Positions 54,831 through 63,994 of a stretch of 64,000 nucleotides of DNA are shown here, one piece after another. The first letter of the stretch is position 1. Every line of letters starts with the position of its first letter. A program made the translations under genes and the position numbers. Under the pieces are notes generated by a model. That model searched no databases, was not told the DNA's origin, and saw only the letters and a list, made by a program, of their open reading frames with translations. The stretch is from Pedobacter cryoconitis (GTDB taxonomy: Bacteria > Bacteroidota > Bacteroidia > Sphingobacteriales > Sphingobacteriaceae), in assembly GCF_001590605.1 (NCBI RefSeq), contig NZ_CP014504.1, positions 3,410,001 to 3,474,000 of the forward strand. Reading direction: 5' to 3'.

Positions 54831-57383
54831 CTAGTCGATCTTGGCACTTCTAAGTCTTAAAGAGTTTAGAATAACGGATACTGAACTGAAACTCATGGCA
54901 AGCGCAGCTATCATTGGTGATAATAAAATCCCAAAAAATGGATATAAAAGACCTGCTGCAACTGGTATACCTAAAACATTATAACCAAGAGCGAAAAATA
55001 GATTACCCTTTATATTGCCCATTACTTTATGGCTCAAAAACCTCGCTTTTGCAATTCCATTGAGGTCTCCTTTCACTAATGTTACTGCTGCACTTTCAAT
55101 GGCGACATCTGTTCCTGTACCCATAGCAATGCCAATATCTGCCTGTGACAAGGCAGGGGCATCATTTATACCATCACCTGCCATAGCAACCTTTTTACCT
55201 TCAGCCTGCAGTTTTTTGATTTCATTTAGCTTGTCCTCTGGAAGCATTCCTGCTTTAAAACCATCTAAATTCAAGGTTCGGCTAACGGCTCTTGCTGTAT
55301 CTTCATTATCGCCAGTGAACATGATTACTTTTAAACCTTCTTCCTGAAGCTTTTTGATAGCGGTTGCACTAGAGGGCTTGATTTTATCTGAAATAACCAC
55401 AAAACCAACAGCTTCATCCCCGACGGCCAAATAAGAAACTGTCTTTCCTTGTTTTTGCGCAGACTTAACTAGTTCTTCCAATTCGGGATTAATCTTGGCT
55501 TTAACGTGTTCCATTAGTTTCTGGTTACCTAAAGCAAGTTTTTCGTCTTTTAAAGTACCCGTTACACCTTTACCTGTTACAGCTTCAAAATTTGAAATTG
55601 GTTGAACTTTTACTTTGTTTTCTTCCCCATAACGTAATGTCGCCTGTGCTAAAGGATGTTCACTGCTACTATTTAACGCTACTATTCTTTCAAGGACTTT
55701 CTTTTCATCAAAATCCGGATTTGCACTAACGACCTTTTCAACCGATGGCTTTCCCTCTGTAACCGTTCCAGTCTTATCAATGATGACAACATCAATGACA
55801 TTCATTTTCTCTAAGGATTCTGCATTTTTGATAAGCACACCAGATTGTGCGCCTTTTCCTACACCTACCATTACCGACATAGGCGTAGCAAGACCAAGCG
55901 CACATGGGCAAGCAATGATCAATACTGCAATAGAATTAACGAATGCATAAACATAAGATGGTTCAGGCCCATAGATTGCCCATACCACAAATGTAGCTAT
56001 TGCAATCAACCCCACTACAGGAACAAAATATCCTGAAATCTTATCAGCCATCTTTTGAATGGGGGCTTTCGATCGGCTTGCCGAGTTTACCATTTCGATG
56101 ATCTGGGACAGCAAAGTTTCCGAACCCACTTTTTCGGCAAGCATTACAAAAGTTTTATTACCGTTAATTGTACCTGAACTTACGTTATCTCCCGTCTTTT
56201 TTTCAACCGGGACAGGTTCACCAGAGATCATGGATTCATCAATTATGGCTTCTCCTGTTTTAATACTGCCATCAACAGGTATTTTTTCCCCAGGTTTCAC
56301 CCTTAATAAATCTCCCTTTTGGATATCGTCAATGGAAACTGATATTTCTTTATCTCCCACAACCTTTGTCGCCGTATTAGGCGCTAATTTCAATAGTTCT
56401 TTAATGGCACTATTAGTCTTACCATGCGCTCGTGCTTCTAAGAGCTGCCCAAGCAATACCAGGGTAAGAATAACTGTTGCAGCTTCAAAATAAACGTAGA
56501 CTGTACCATGGTGGGTTTTAAACTGATCTGGAAAAACATCAGGAAAAAGCAGGGCGACAAGGCTAAAAAGCCAAGCCACCCCCGCACCAATTCCTATCAA
56601 CGTAAACATATTTAGTTTCCAGGTTATTAGCGATTGCCATGCACGCTGAAAGAACATCCATGTTGCATAAAAAACTACCGGAATGGAAAAAGCAAACTGA
56701 ACCCAGTTCCAATATTTCAGTTCCATCAAGTTAAACAACGGATTATTTGGAATCATTTCCGTCATTGCTATGGTAAAAATGGGAATAGTAAAAATTGTAG
56801 CAATCTTAAATTTACGCAACAAGGTGTCATAAGTTTTATCTTCCGCTTCCAAGTTCACGCCCGTAGGTACCAAGTCCATCCCACATATTGGGCATGAACC
56901 TGGTTGATCTCTAATAATTTCGGGATGCATAGGGCAGGTAAATTGTGTTGTTTGTTTTAATTCAGGCTGTTTTAGTAAATCCATCCCACAAACAGGACAA
57001 TTTCCTGGTTTGTCATAGGTTTTATCCCCTTCACAATGCATAGGGCAATAATATACACCACCAGTTTCATTTTTATGAGCCTTTAATGGGGCATTATCAT
57101 GATGGGAATGAGCAGAAGCAGAATGTTCCTGATGGTCGTGATTATGTATTTGTTTATCCTCCGCAGTCTTATGGAATCCAGACATGTGAATCTTGTAATT
57201 TCCAGCAACCGAAAGAACTTCCTGCAACTTTTCGGTTGGAATGTGCTTATCCATTGTGATTATTGCTTCAGCAGGCTCCAAAGTAACCTTAGCAGAAATC
57301 CCATCAATTGCATTCAAGGCATTCTCAACTTTAGTTTGACAACCTTGGCAGGTCATTCCGGTTATTTTATAAGTATGTTTCAT
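54831..57383 (-). CDS. copA: Cu+-exporting P1B-type ATPase (CopA type)
   Basis: 850 residues. HMA domain with GMTCQGC (9-15), a His-rich linker (78-97), two CPMHxE...GNCPxCGMDL heavy-metal-binding modules (113-135 and 150-172), then the P1B core: membrane helices from ~193, actuator motif SGEP (387-390), CPC in the sixth helix (C492-P-C494), phosphorylation motif DKTGT (D536) and GDGINDAP near the end. CPC with an N-terminal HMA is the Cu(I)/Ag(I) class. It pumps Cu(I) from cytosol to periplasm, where the multicopper oxidase encoded just upstream in the operon (20-base gap) can oxidise it. It is the last gene of the minus-strand copper cluster. Confidence 0.95.
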   Translation of the reverse strand: MKHTYKITGMTCQGCQTKVENALNAIDGISAKVTLEPAEAIITMDKHIPTEKLQEVLSVAGNYKIHMSGFHKTAEDKQIHNHDHQEHSASAHSHHDNAPLKAHKNETGGVYYCPMHCEGDKTYDKPGNCPVCGMDLLKQPELKQTTQFTCPMHPEIIRDQPGSCPICGMDLVPTGVNLEAEDKTYDTLLRKFKIATIFTIPIFTIAMTEMIPNNPLFNLMELKYWNWVQFAFSIPVVFYATWMFFQRAWQSLITWKLNMFTLIGIGAGVAWLFSLVALLFPDVFPDQFKTHHGTVYVYFEAATVILTLVLLGQLLEARAHGKTNSAIKELLKLAPNTATKVVGDKEISVSIDDIQKGDLLRVKPGEKIPVDGSIKTGEAIIDESMISGEPVPVEKKTGDNVSSGTINGNKTFVMLAEKVGSETLLSQIIEMVNSASRSKAPIQKMADKISGYFVPVVGLIAIATFVVWAIYGPEPSYVYAFVNSIAVLIIACPCALGLATPMSVMVGVGKGAQSGVLIKNAESLEKMNVIDVVIIDKTGTVTEGKPSVEKVVSANPDFDEKKVLERIVALNSSSEHPLAQATLRYGEENKVKVQPISNFEAVTGKGVTGTLKDEKLALGNQKLMEHVKAKINPELEELVKSAQKQGKTVSYLAVGDEAVGFVVISDKIKPSSATAIKKLQEEGLKVIMFTGDNEDTARAVSRTLNLDGFKAGMLPEDKLNEIKKLQAEGKKVAMAGDGINDAPALSQADIGIAMGTGTDVAIESAAVTLVKGDLNGIAKARFLSHKVMGNIKGNLFFALGYNVLGIPVAAGLLYPFFGILLSPMIAALAMSFSSVSVILNSLRLRSAKID

Positions 57384-57403
57384 AAGGTGATGATTTTAAT
57401 AAG

Positions 57404-60199
57404 TTAATAGTTTAAGGTTAGTCCGGCACCATAGCCCATGTCACTATCATAGTGGGTAGATAGACCAAAATATTTTGTAACTATATATCTAAAACCTGCC
57501 ATGTATTCCTTATCTGTGTTAACCATAAATTGAAAGCGTAATCTTTTGGAGATAGGAACATCTTCTCTCATCAACTGAAATCTAACATTACCTTTATGAT
57601 CAACAGAAGCATCAGCTACAACTAACATCGGCAAAGTGTATTGCACCCCTAAATGAAACACCTGTCTAAAGTTTTTGGTATTTTTTTGTCCAAAAAGGTT
57701 GTCTCCGGGTGATAATGATTGTCCAAAAATATTTTTGTCCATTAGATCAATCGTTCTTTTACGAAAATCCCATCCCACATAAGGGAAGAGCCATTGATTT
57801 CGCCCGATGTACCTTCCAAAATGACTTTCGCTTTCATAGCCCATTTCTTTATCAAAGCCAATTCTCCATTCGGTTGTAAAGCGGTAGCGTGTGTTAGCCA
57901 ACATAATCTCACCATCACTACCATTTGTTTCTATTCCAATTCTTGCCATTGGATGAAATTCCCTATCATCACTGAACAATTTGCGTTGCGCTAATTTAGG
58001 GTTAGGGATTTCGGGATTAGGTGGCGAGTTTTCATAACTGAATACCCTTCCCATTCCACTCATCATGTGGTAAAGGATATGGCAATGAAAAAACCAATCA
58101 CCTCCAGGTTCTGTAGCCGCAAATTCGATGGTATCCCTCTCCATTGGCATAATGTCTATGATGTTTTTCATAGGTGCATTTTCACCTTGTCCATTCACTA
58201 CTCTGAAATCATGACCATGTAAGTGCATAGGATGACGCATCATACTATTGTTGAATAAGATGATCCTCACATTTTCGCCTTTCTTAATCAGGATTTTATC
58301 ACTTTCTGAAACCGTTTTGTTATCCAAAGTCCATACATAACGATTCATATTCCCTGTGAGATCAAACTTTAACTCTTTCCATGGGCCATTAGGTAAAGTT
58401 GTTTTCTTTGGATCACGGAGCATTCCATAATTTAAAGTAACGATGTCGGGGTTATCAGCGGCCATGTTCATTCCTGCCATGCTTTTATCGTTTGGCATTT
58501 GCATACCTGACATCGCTGCTTTTTTATTTTCTACCTTAGAATTCTCTTCACCTGTTACTTCCGGATACATCACAGTATTCATGTCCATGACCTGATTCTG
58601 CATTTTCATGCCTTCCATTTCTACCATGTTACCGTTCATATCCATCATGTCATTCATCATTTTCATTCCGGCAAAATATTTCAGTTTTGGTAGTTTCTGA
58701 GCCGGGACTTTTTCTCCTTTACCCAACCAGAGTGATGCCGATTTTGTACGGTCTTCAGGTGTCACCAGAAATTCGTAACTCTTATTTTCTGGAATGGTTA
58801 CTACCACATCATACGTTTCGGACACAGCTATAATTAATCTGTCCACTTCTACAGGCTCTACATCATTTCCATCCGTAGCTACAACAGTTATTTTACCACC
58901 AGAATAAGTCAACCAGAAATAATCAGATGCCCCACCATTGGCAATTCGTAGCCTTACCTTATCACCTCCTTTAAACTGTGGCTGGACATTCTGATTCTTG
59001 CCGTTGATCAAAAATGTATCATAATAGACATCACTCACATCCATCGCATTCATACGCTTCCACTCATTAGTCACTTTGGTTTTGAAATGTCCTGTTCTGA
59101 TCGCCTCCGCATAACTTTGGGTAGTTCCTTTTTTAATTGCAAACCAATCGTTTGCATTCTTCAGACTTCGGTGTACTTCCTCTGGTTTCATATCAGTCCA
59201 TTCACTGATGACCACTGGAAGAGTTGGAATCTCCCATTCTTTTCTTTTGTTCATAATGAAAGCACCGTACATTCCAATTTGCTCCTGGAGTTCGAAATGA
59301 CTATGATACCAGTGTGTACCATTCTGAACGATGGGGAATTTATAGATATAGGTTGAATGAGGTTTAATAGGCATTTGCGTAAGGAAAGGAACCCCATCCA
59401 TTTTGTTTGGTAAAAATAGACCATGCCAGTGCAGGGATGTCTCCTCATTCAGATTATTATGCACATATATCAATGCCGTATCACCTTGCGTAAATGTTAG
59501 AGTTGGCATTGGTATCTGTCCATTTACAGCAATTGCCCGCTTTGTTTTCTTTCCATAAGTTACTGTTGTATCTGCAATGTAAAGATCATAGCGAACAGTA
59601 CGAGGCGGCGCACTATTTGAAATGGTTTTAATTGGCCCTAAATTTAACTTTGCCCTTTTGATGTTTTCCATTGTGGCAGTATTATCTCCCATGTCCATCC
59701 CCCCCATGTCATCCATTCCGTCATTCTTTTTGGAATGATCTTTTACAGGCATTTCCATTTGGTCATGCTTAGGTTTAGTCGCCTTAGCTTTTTCCGGCAC
59801 CAGTTTCATTCCACACTTAGGGCAATTGCCGGGCTTTGTCGCATGGATTTCAGGATGCATCGGACAGGTATAGGTTACCGTTTGCGTTGGTTCATTGTCT
59901 CCTTGTTTTTTCATCGGCATATTCATATCACCCATATCTGATGCCTTTACAGGTTGGGACTTTTGATCTGGGACAGAAACCTTCTGTTTAGGAGCTGTTG
60001 TTTTTTTAACAACTAGCTTCATACCGCATTTTGGGCAATTTCCAGGTTTACTAGATTGTATTTCCGGATGCATGGGACAAGTATAAATAGTCTCTGCCTG
60101 CTTATTACTTTCTTTTTTTGGCATTTTCATTCCTTTCATCTCCTGGGCAGAAACCGTAGAGTATAGAATCAATAAAAAGGCCGTTAATATGTTTTTCAT
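57404..60199 (-). CDS. Multicopper oxidase fused to metal-binding modules and a CopB/PcoB-like C-terminal domain
   Basis: 931 residues. Signal peptide (1-18); two CPMHPEI...GNCPKCGMKL modules (41-62 and 112-133); Met/His-rich linker; multicopper oxidase ~195-715 with copper-site motifs HWHG (257-260), HWYHSH (296-301), HPMHLHGHDF (~650-660) and HCHILYHMMSGM (~705-716), and a Met-rich insert around 510-570 as in CopA/PcoA/CueO. Residues ~721-931 (QWLFPYVGWDF, FRQVFHLGVQYTLPML, final aromatic Y) resemble the outer-membrane barrel protein CopB/PcoB. It should oxidise periplasmic Cu(I) to Cu(II) and may be anchored in the outer membrane. Such PcoA-PcoB joining in one chain is uncommon in textbook copper operons. 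Confidence 0.9.
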   Translation of the reverse strand: MKNILTAFLLILYSTVSAQEMKGMKMPKKESNKQAETIYTCPMHPEIQSSKPGNCPKCGMKLVVKKTTAPKQKVSVPDQKSQPVKASDMGDMNMPMKKQGDNEPTQTVTYTCPMHPEIHATKPGNCPKCGMKLVPEKAKATKPKHDQMEMPVKDHSKKNDGMDDMGGMDMGDNTATMENIKRAKLNLGPIKTISNSAPPRTVRYDLYIADTTVTYGKKTKRAIAVNGQIPMPTLTFTQGDTALIYVHNNLNEETSLHWHGLFLPNKMDGVPFLTQMPIKPHSTYIYKFPIVQNGTHWYHSHFELQEQIGMYGAFIMNKRKEWEIPTLPVVISEWTDMKPEEVHRSLKNANDWFAIKKGTTQSYAEAIRTGHFKTKVTNEWKRMNAMDVSDVYYDTFLINGKNQNVQPQFKGGDKVRLRIANGGASDYFWLTYSGGKITVVATDGNDVEPVEVDRLIIAVSETYDVVVTIPENKSYEFLVTPEDRTKSASLWLGKGEKVPAQKLPKLKYFAGMKMMNDMMDMNGNMVEMEGMKMQNQVMDMNTVMYPEVTGEENSKVENKKAAMSGMQMPNDKSMAGMNMAADNPDIVTLNYGMLRDPKKTTLPNGPWKELKFDLTGNMNRYVWTLDNKTVSESDKILIKKGENVRIILFNNSMMRHPMHLHGHDFRVVNGQGENAPMKNIIDIMPMERDTIEFAATEPGGDWFFHCHILYHMMSGMGRVFSYENSPPNPEIPNPKLAQRKLFSDDREFHPMARIGIETNGSDGEIMLANTRYRFTTEWRIGFDKEMGYESESHFGRYIGRNQWLFPYVGWDFRKRTIDLMDKNIFGQSLSPGDNLFGQKNTKNFRQVFHLGVQYTLPMLVVADASVDHKGNVRFQLMREDVPISKRLRFQFMVNTDKEYMAGFRYIVTKYFGLSTHYDSDMGYGAGLTLNY

Positions 60200-60221
60200 T
60201 TCTTTGGTGATTAAGGGTTAG

Positions 60222-60689
60222 TTAAAGATTCTTTTTGTTTAAACTATCCTTTGAATTTTGAACCCAGCTGATAATTAACGATTTCTCCGCTTCGCTCAAA
60301 ATGGCATTTCTATGGATCAAGGTATATGACGACAAGGGCATAGTGCCATCTTTTAAACTGTTCTCTATGGAGCGTAATTTACTCTGCTGTCTTCTTGGAG
60401 TATAGGTGCCAAATTCATTAAAATTTAATTCTTCTTTACCAGATTGTATATGGTAATCCATAAACCAGTGGAAGGGCTGCACATAAGTATACCATGGATA
60501 GTCGGTATTATTACTATGGCAATCATAGCAGGCTTTCTTCAAGATTCCCTGTACATCAGGTGGCATGGTAACCATTTTGGAAATGTCATTTGGCATAGCC
60601 TGCCCACTTTTATTGCGGGCAGGGTGTACAAACTGGATAATTATAAGGATTACCAATAACCCAAGAGGTAATTTCTTTATGCCGTTCAT
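60222..60689 (-). CDS. Haem-binding-domain (cytochrome c-like) protein
   Basis: 155 residues. One N-terminal hydrophobic segment (about 8-22) serves as signal or anchor. A single CxxCH motif, ACYDCHSN (C54, C57, H58), is followed by YPWY and W-rich stretches, the usual pattern of the Bacteroidota haem_bd domain. It is probably periplasmic and probably carries a covalent haem c. It sits 22 bases upstream of the multicopper oxidase and 5 bases after a DUF3347 lipoprotein, so it belongs to the same operon; an electron-transfer role in copper oxidation is possible but not shown. Confidence 0.85.
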   Translation of the reverse strand: MNGIKKLPLGLLVILIIIQFVHPARNKSGQAMPNDISKMVTMPPDVQGILKKACYDCHSNNTDYPWYTYVQPFHWFMDYHIQSGKEELNFNEFGTYTPRRQQSKLRSIENSLKDGTMPLSSYTLIHRNAILSEAEKSLIISWVQNSKDSLNKKNL

Positions 60690-60694
60690 GGCTA

Positions 60695-61267
60695 TTATTT
60701 TAATTCTTCTTTAACAGTACCGCAAGTTGGCATAGCCTTTCCAAGATAAGGGTTTTTAATATCCTTCACTTCGCTCAACCAGATTGCCCCCTTATTGTTA
60801 TTGTACATCGGACAGTGGTCAACATATAAAGGTTGATTGGTTCCAAGTAGTTTAACAAGGTCGTACATATCCTTACTCAACATATCAAAATGTTCTCGCT
60901 GATGCGCTATGTTTCCTGTATTGGCACCAATATGTTCAGCATGCTCTTTAGCATCATCTTGTATATCAGTATAGGCTTTACTTTGTTCTGGTGTTAAAGA
61001 TTTCTTATCAAAAGAAGCGAAGCCAGCAACCATTTCATTTCCTGCTGCTGCTGCGTCTTTATCATTATCATTTGTAAAGGCATTTTTTAATTTTAGATAT
61101 GAACTTAACAATGCGGCAGTAGAAGTGCCTTTTTCTGAAGATTCTGTTACAGCGGACTTAGTTGATGTAGCCTCTGAAGTAGCAGCAGTTTCAGTTTTAT
61201 TACTACCATTAGAACAAGCAGCTAGAAATAGTAAAGAAAAAGCCATGCTATAAATTAATGTTTTCAT
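60695..61267 (-). CDS. DUF3347-type lipoprotein of the copper cluster
   Basis: 190 residues with a lipoprotein signal ending LFLAAC (Cys at ~18). A low-complexity Ser/Thr/Glu linker follows, then a helical domain with the conserved HREHFDMLSKDMYDLVK region and a metal-like site: HCPMYN, W, and NPYLGKAMPTCG. This is the DUF3347 pattern, also found at the C-terminus of CusB-type copper efflux proteins, where it is thought to bind metal. It is probably a periplasmic copper-binding lipoprotein. Paralogous to the next gene upstream (61425-61913). Confidence 0.85.
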   Translation of the reverse strand: MKTLIYSMAFSLLFLAACSNGSNKTETAATSEATSTKSAVTESSEKGTSTAALLSSYLKLKNAFTNDNDKDAAAAGNEMVAGFASFDKKSLTPEQSKAYTDIQDDAKEHAEHIGANTGNIAHQREHFDMLSKDMYDLVKLLGTNQPLYVDHCPMYNNNKGAIWLSEVKDIKNPYLGKAMPTCGTVKEELK

Positions 61268-61371
61268 CTTATTTTAATTAAAATATTTTTAAATGGTTGA
61301 TTACCTACTTAAGGACAAAAGCGTATTTCCGTTATCCTTTAGTAGAATTATTTGATAAAATCTGAGAGTCA

Positions 61372-61412
61372 ATTGTACAGTCACGACCCCAGTAAAGGTG
61401 AGGCTGTACAAT
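61372..61412. terminator. Hairpin between the two DUF3347 genes
   Basis: ATTGTACAG (61372-61380) pairs with CTGTACAAT (61404-61412); an inner TCAC/GTGA pair can extend the stem. It lies 13 bases after the stop of the upstream DUF3347 gene but has no T-run on the minus strand. It may be a weak terminator, mRNA-stabilising element or protein site, and suggests the cluster is split into two transcripts or differentially expressed here. Confidence 0.45.
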
Positions 61413-61424
61413 CAACAAACAGAA

Positions 61425-61913
61425 TTACTTTAAAGTTTCCTTTACTTCCCCGCAGGTTAACATTTGTTTACCGAAATAAGGATTTTTAATCGCTGCGTTA
61501 TCAGAAAGCCAATAACTCTTTTTCATTGGGCAATAGTCATAATAGACTGGGTCTTTAGTAAGCTTTACAGCTTTGGCCAGCTTGAAAAGATTAGTAGAAA
61601 AATTAGCGAAATGCTCTCTTTGATGGGAAATCTCTTTTGTTTCCGAGATATGCTTGGCATCAAATGCAAGTTTATCCTGAAATCCCATGAAAGCAGTCAT
61701 TTCTGCCTTTGGCATTGATTTCATATCTATACTTGCTAAAGCTTTAGAAAACTCACTTGCTTTTGATGCAGCCGCTGTTGCATCGGAGTTTACTAACGCA
61801 TTTTTGATGTCGTAGTAAGAAGTTAATAATGATTGTGTCTGGCTGCTTTGAGCAAAACCAGGTTTGATCCATGCAGTTGCAATTAAAGCAACTACCAAAA
61901 ATATCTTTTTCAT
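61425..61913 (-). CDS. DUF3347-type periplasmic protein
   Basis: 162 residues with a Sec signal peptide (MKKIFLVVALIATAWIKPGFA, cut before QSS). The mature helical domain has the same signature as its neighbour: HQREHFANFSTNLFKLAK, YDYCPMKKSYW and NPYFGKQMLTCGEVKETLK. The paired Cys/Met/His residues suggest copper binding in the periplasm. Unlike its paralogue, it lacks a lipobox. A 157-base gap containing a hairpin separates the two. Confidence 0.85.
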   Translation of the reverse strand: MKKIFLVVALIATAWIKPGFAQSSQTQSLLTSYYDIKNALVNSDATAAASKASEFSKALASIDMKSMPKAEMTAFMGFQDKLAFDAKHISETKEISHQREHFANFSTNLFKLAKAVKLTKDPVYYDYCPMKKSYWLSDNAAIKNPYFGKQMLTCGEVKETLK

Positions 61914-62024
61914 GATGTAATAATTTAATGTTTATACTTATTCTTAGTCATAGCAATAGCTATGTGAATGTATTTGTAGACGCTAACAGCAGTAAGCTTG
62001 CTGTTTAGCAACTCACATTAAATC

Positions 62025-62462
62025 TTATATCTGAAAACTTTGAATGACAATGCGAATGTCCTCGTTAGGCGGCCTTTCTCTATGGTCTACATAGACGCTT
62101 TGATCAAGTTCAACATCCGTTACGGGAACTAATAAGGCATAAGAATAATCAGGAAGCCAAATTATAGGTAAAACTACTTGCACCTTGCCATTTTCAGGAA
62201 CTAATTTGCTTTGAGTAACCAAATCATTTACTAAAGTTTTACAACAAGGATCTTCCTTTGAGAAATTCTGACCAGATATTGGGCTAGTTTTGTGTTCATG
62301 CCCATCTGAATGATGGTGATTATTCGCCATATGAACATGATGAGGAGATTCAGAATGAAAATGATCTTCATGATGATCCTCCTCCATTCCTAAAGCACAG
62401 CCAAAACCTACAACAGTATTGAGCAAAAATATAACTAACAGAAAGATAGCTTTACTTTTCAT
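62025..62462 (-). CDS. His-rich secreted protein with CC and PP motifs (HYC_CC_PP-like)
   Basis: 145 residues. Signal peptide (KAIFLLVIFLLNTVVGFG), then a histidine-rich stretch at ~28-58 (DHHEDHFHSES, MANNHHHSDGHEH), a conserved-looking DPCCKTLVNDL, a strand region IWLPDYSYALLV, and RPPN near the C-terminus. From memory this fits the small Bacteroidota family named HYC_CC_PP found next to metal-transport genes. Probable role: periplasmic metal buffering or metal chaperone. It stands between the DUF3347 genes and the HupE-anchor pair with gaps of about 110 and 200 bases. Confidence 0.7.
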   Translation of the reverse strand: MKSKAIFLLVIFLLNTVVGFGCALGMEEDHHEDHFHSESPHHVHMANNHHHSDGHEHKTSPISGQNFSKEDPCCKTLVNDLVTQSKLVPENGKVQVVLPIIWLPDYSYALLVPVTDVELDQSVYVDHRERPPNEDIRIVIQSFQI

Positions 62463-62662
62463 GACTAGGCAAATCTAGTATAAAGATGCAAAAATAAATT
62501 TACATAATTCCGAGCTTTTTTTACATCTATTGGTTTCACATTAAAGTTCGTCTAAGCAAAAAAATCGTGATATACGGTTTATAATAATCTATTTTGAGGT
62601 AAAAAATAACTTCTATCAAGCTTGAAACTAGTGAATAAAAAATATTCACTAGTTAAATGATC

Positions 62663-63292
62663 TTATAGCAACTCGTACTCTCCCTTTAATCTCAAGGTAA
62701 CTAAGATATCTTTACCTTCTTCATTTCTGAAATACCATCCATGTTTCCCTTCAAATGGGGATAGAAAAGTACCTACCATGTTATTTGAATAAGCAATGGT
62801 ATAGCTATCAAAATAAGTATTCTTACTTGGTTTAAGCTCCTTTGGTTCACCATGAAAATCAAAATAAAGGTCTCCTTTACTAGTTAACCACTCGTATTTC
62901 AATTGCCCATATTTCAACATCCGTATCTTATATTCAATACCCTTTCCGGCAGGAATGGTTACCCTAACAGTATCTTCCCTATGTGTATATTGTTGTACCG
63001 GAGCAGGTAGGTCGGCCTCCGCTGGCCTTTTTACATCTGGCCCTGAACCGGCCTTTTCCAATTTGATAACAGGGTTGTTTTTTTTTACCGTCATTTGAGA
63101 CTCTTCACCCATACCATTATCTGGAACATATAGTTTTCCAAAACCAAAAGCCTTCCCTGTTCCTAATGGGTCAAGACCGTATTCAGCAGGTAAGATTGCT
63201 GTAACCAATAAGATAGCGGCGACTACTAATGCTATCAATACCGCCTTTATAATTTTACTTTTTTCTATGATTTGATGACTCATTTCTGCCAT
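62663..63292 (-). CDS. Membrane-anchor protein associated with HupE/UreJ-like transporter
   Basis: 209 residues. One transmembrane helix (VLIALVVAAILLVTAIL, about 17-33) follows a short cytosolic start; the rest is a periplasmic domain with a beta-rich look (VRVTIPAGKGIEYKIRML, GDLYFDFHG, GKHGWYFRN). Homologues are annotated as transmembrane anchor protein and occur beside HupE/UreJ-like genes, as here, 12 bases downstream of one. The function is unknown; the pairing suggests the two act together in metal transport across the inner membrane. Confidence 0.75.
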   Translation of the reverse strand: MAEMSHQIIEKSKIIKAVLIALVVAAILLVTAILPAEYGLDPLGTGKAFGFGKLYVPDNGMGEESQMTVKKNNPVIKLEKAGSGPDVKRPAEADLPAPVQQYTHREDTVRVTIPAGKGIEYKIRMLKYGQLKYEWLTSKGDLYFDFHGEPKELKPSKNTYFDSYTIAYSNNMVGTFLSPFEGKHGWYFRNEEGKDILVTLRLKGEYELL

Positions 63293-63304
63293 TGTATGTT
63301 TTAT

Positions 63305-63994
63305 TTAAGATGTAAAATAACCTGTTAACTGAAACCCTAATAATAGGAACCCTGCTGCCATGAGCATGGTATTTGTAAAAGTGGAAAATTTCATAAAGCT
63401 TGGGTATTTACGCCACACGGTAATCAACGTAAGAACCAGAGCGAGGGCAATAAACTGACCTATTTCCACACCAATATTGAAACCTAGTAAATTGGTAAAT
63501 AAACCCTCCTTACCGAAATTAAAGTCCTGCAACTTACTCGCCAGACCAAAACCGTGAAATAAACCAAAGATCAGAACTGCTGCTTTAGTGTTTGGCTGTT
63601 TACCAAAGAAACGTTGAAAACCTCCAAGATTGTCAAATCCCTTGTAAACAATAGAAAGTGCGATAATTGCATCTATAAGATAAGCATTGATAGCAATATT
63701 ACACATCACTCCAAGTAACAAAGTGATACTGTGACCTATGGTAAAGAAGCTGACATAAAGCAGGACTTCTTTTGGTTTATATAGAAAGAAAATAACCCCA
63801 ACCAGGAAAAGCAGGTGATCATATCCGGTAAGCATGTGTTTGGCTCCGATGTAAAGAAAAGGGCCAAAGGCTACGCCGTTATTACCTGTTAAAAAGGTTT
63901 GGGTATCACCGTCTACACCATGCGCAAAAAGCTGGTTGCTGACACCACATAAAATGAATAGTACAGCAAGCGTAATTATTTTTTTAAAATTCAT
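63305..63994 (-). CDS. HupE/UreJ-like membrane protein (probable metal permease)
   Basis: 229 residues. A signal sequence ends at LFAHG; about six further membrane helices follow. His residues sit where the HupE/UreJ family places metal ligands: AHGVD near the start of the mature protein, GYDHLLFL, TIGHSITL, and LFGLFHGFGLA (H in a membrane helix). The family is mostly linked to nickel or cobalt uptake, but the version paired with an anchor protein in Bacteroidota copper/mercury islands may handle another metal. It is the most upstream gene of the cluster visible, and its promoter lies at or beyond 64000. Confidence 0.85.
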   Translation of the reverse strand: MNFKKIITLAVLFILCGVSNQLFAHGVDGDTQTFLTGNNGVAFGPFLYIGAKHMLTGYDHLLFLVGVIFFLYKPKEVLLYVSFFTIGHSITLLLGVMCNIAINAYLIDAIIALSIVYKGFDNLGGFQRFFGKQPNTKAAVLIFGLFHGFGLASKLQDFNFGKEGLFTNLLGFNIGVEIGQFIALALVLTLITVWRKYPSFMKFSTFTNTMLMAAGFLLLGFQLTGYFTS

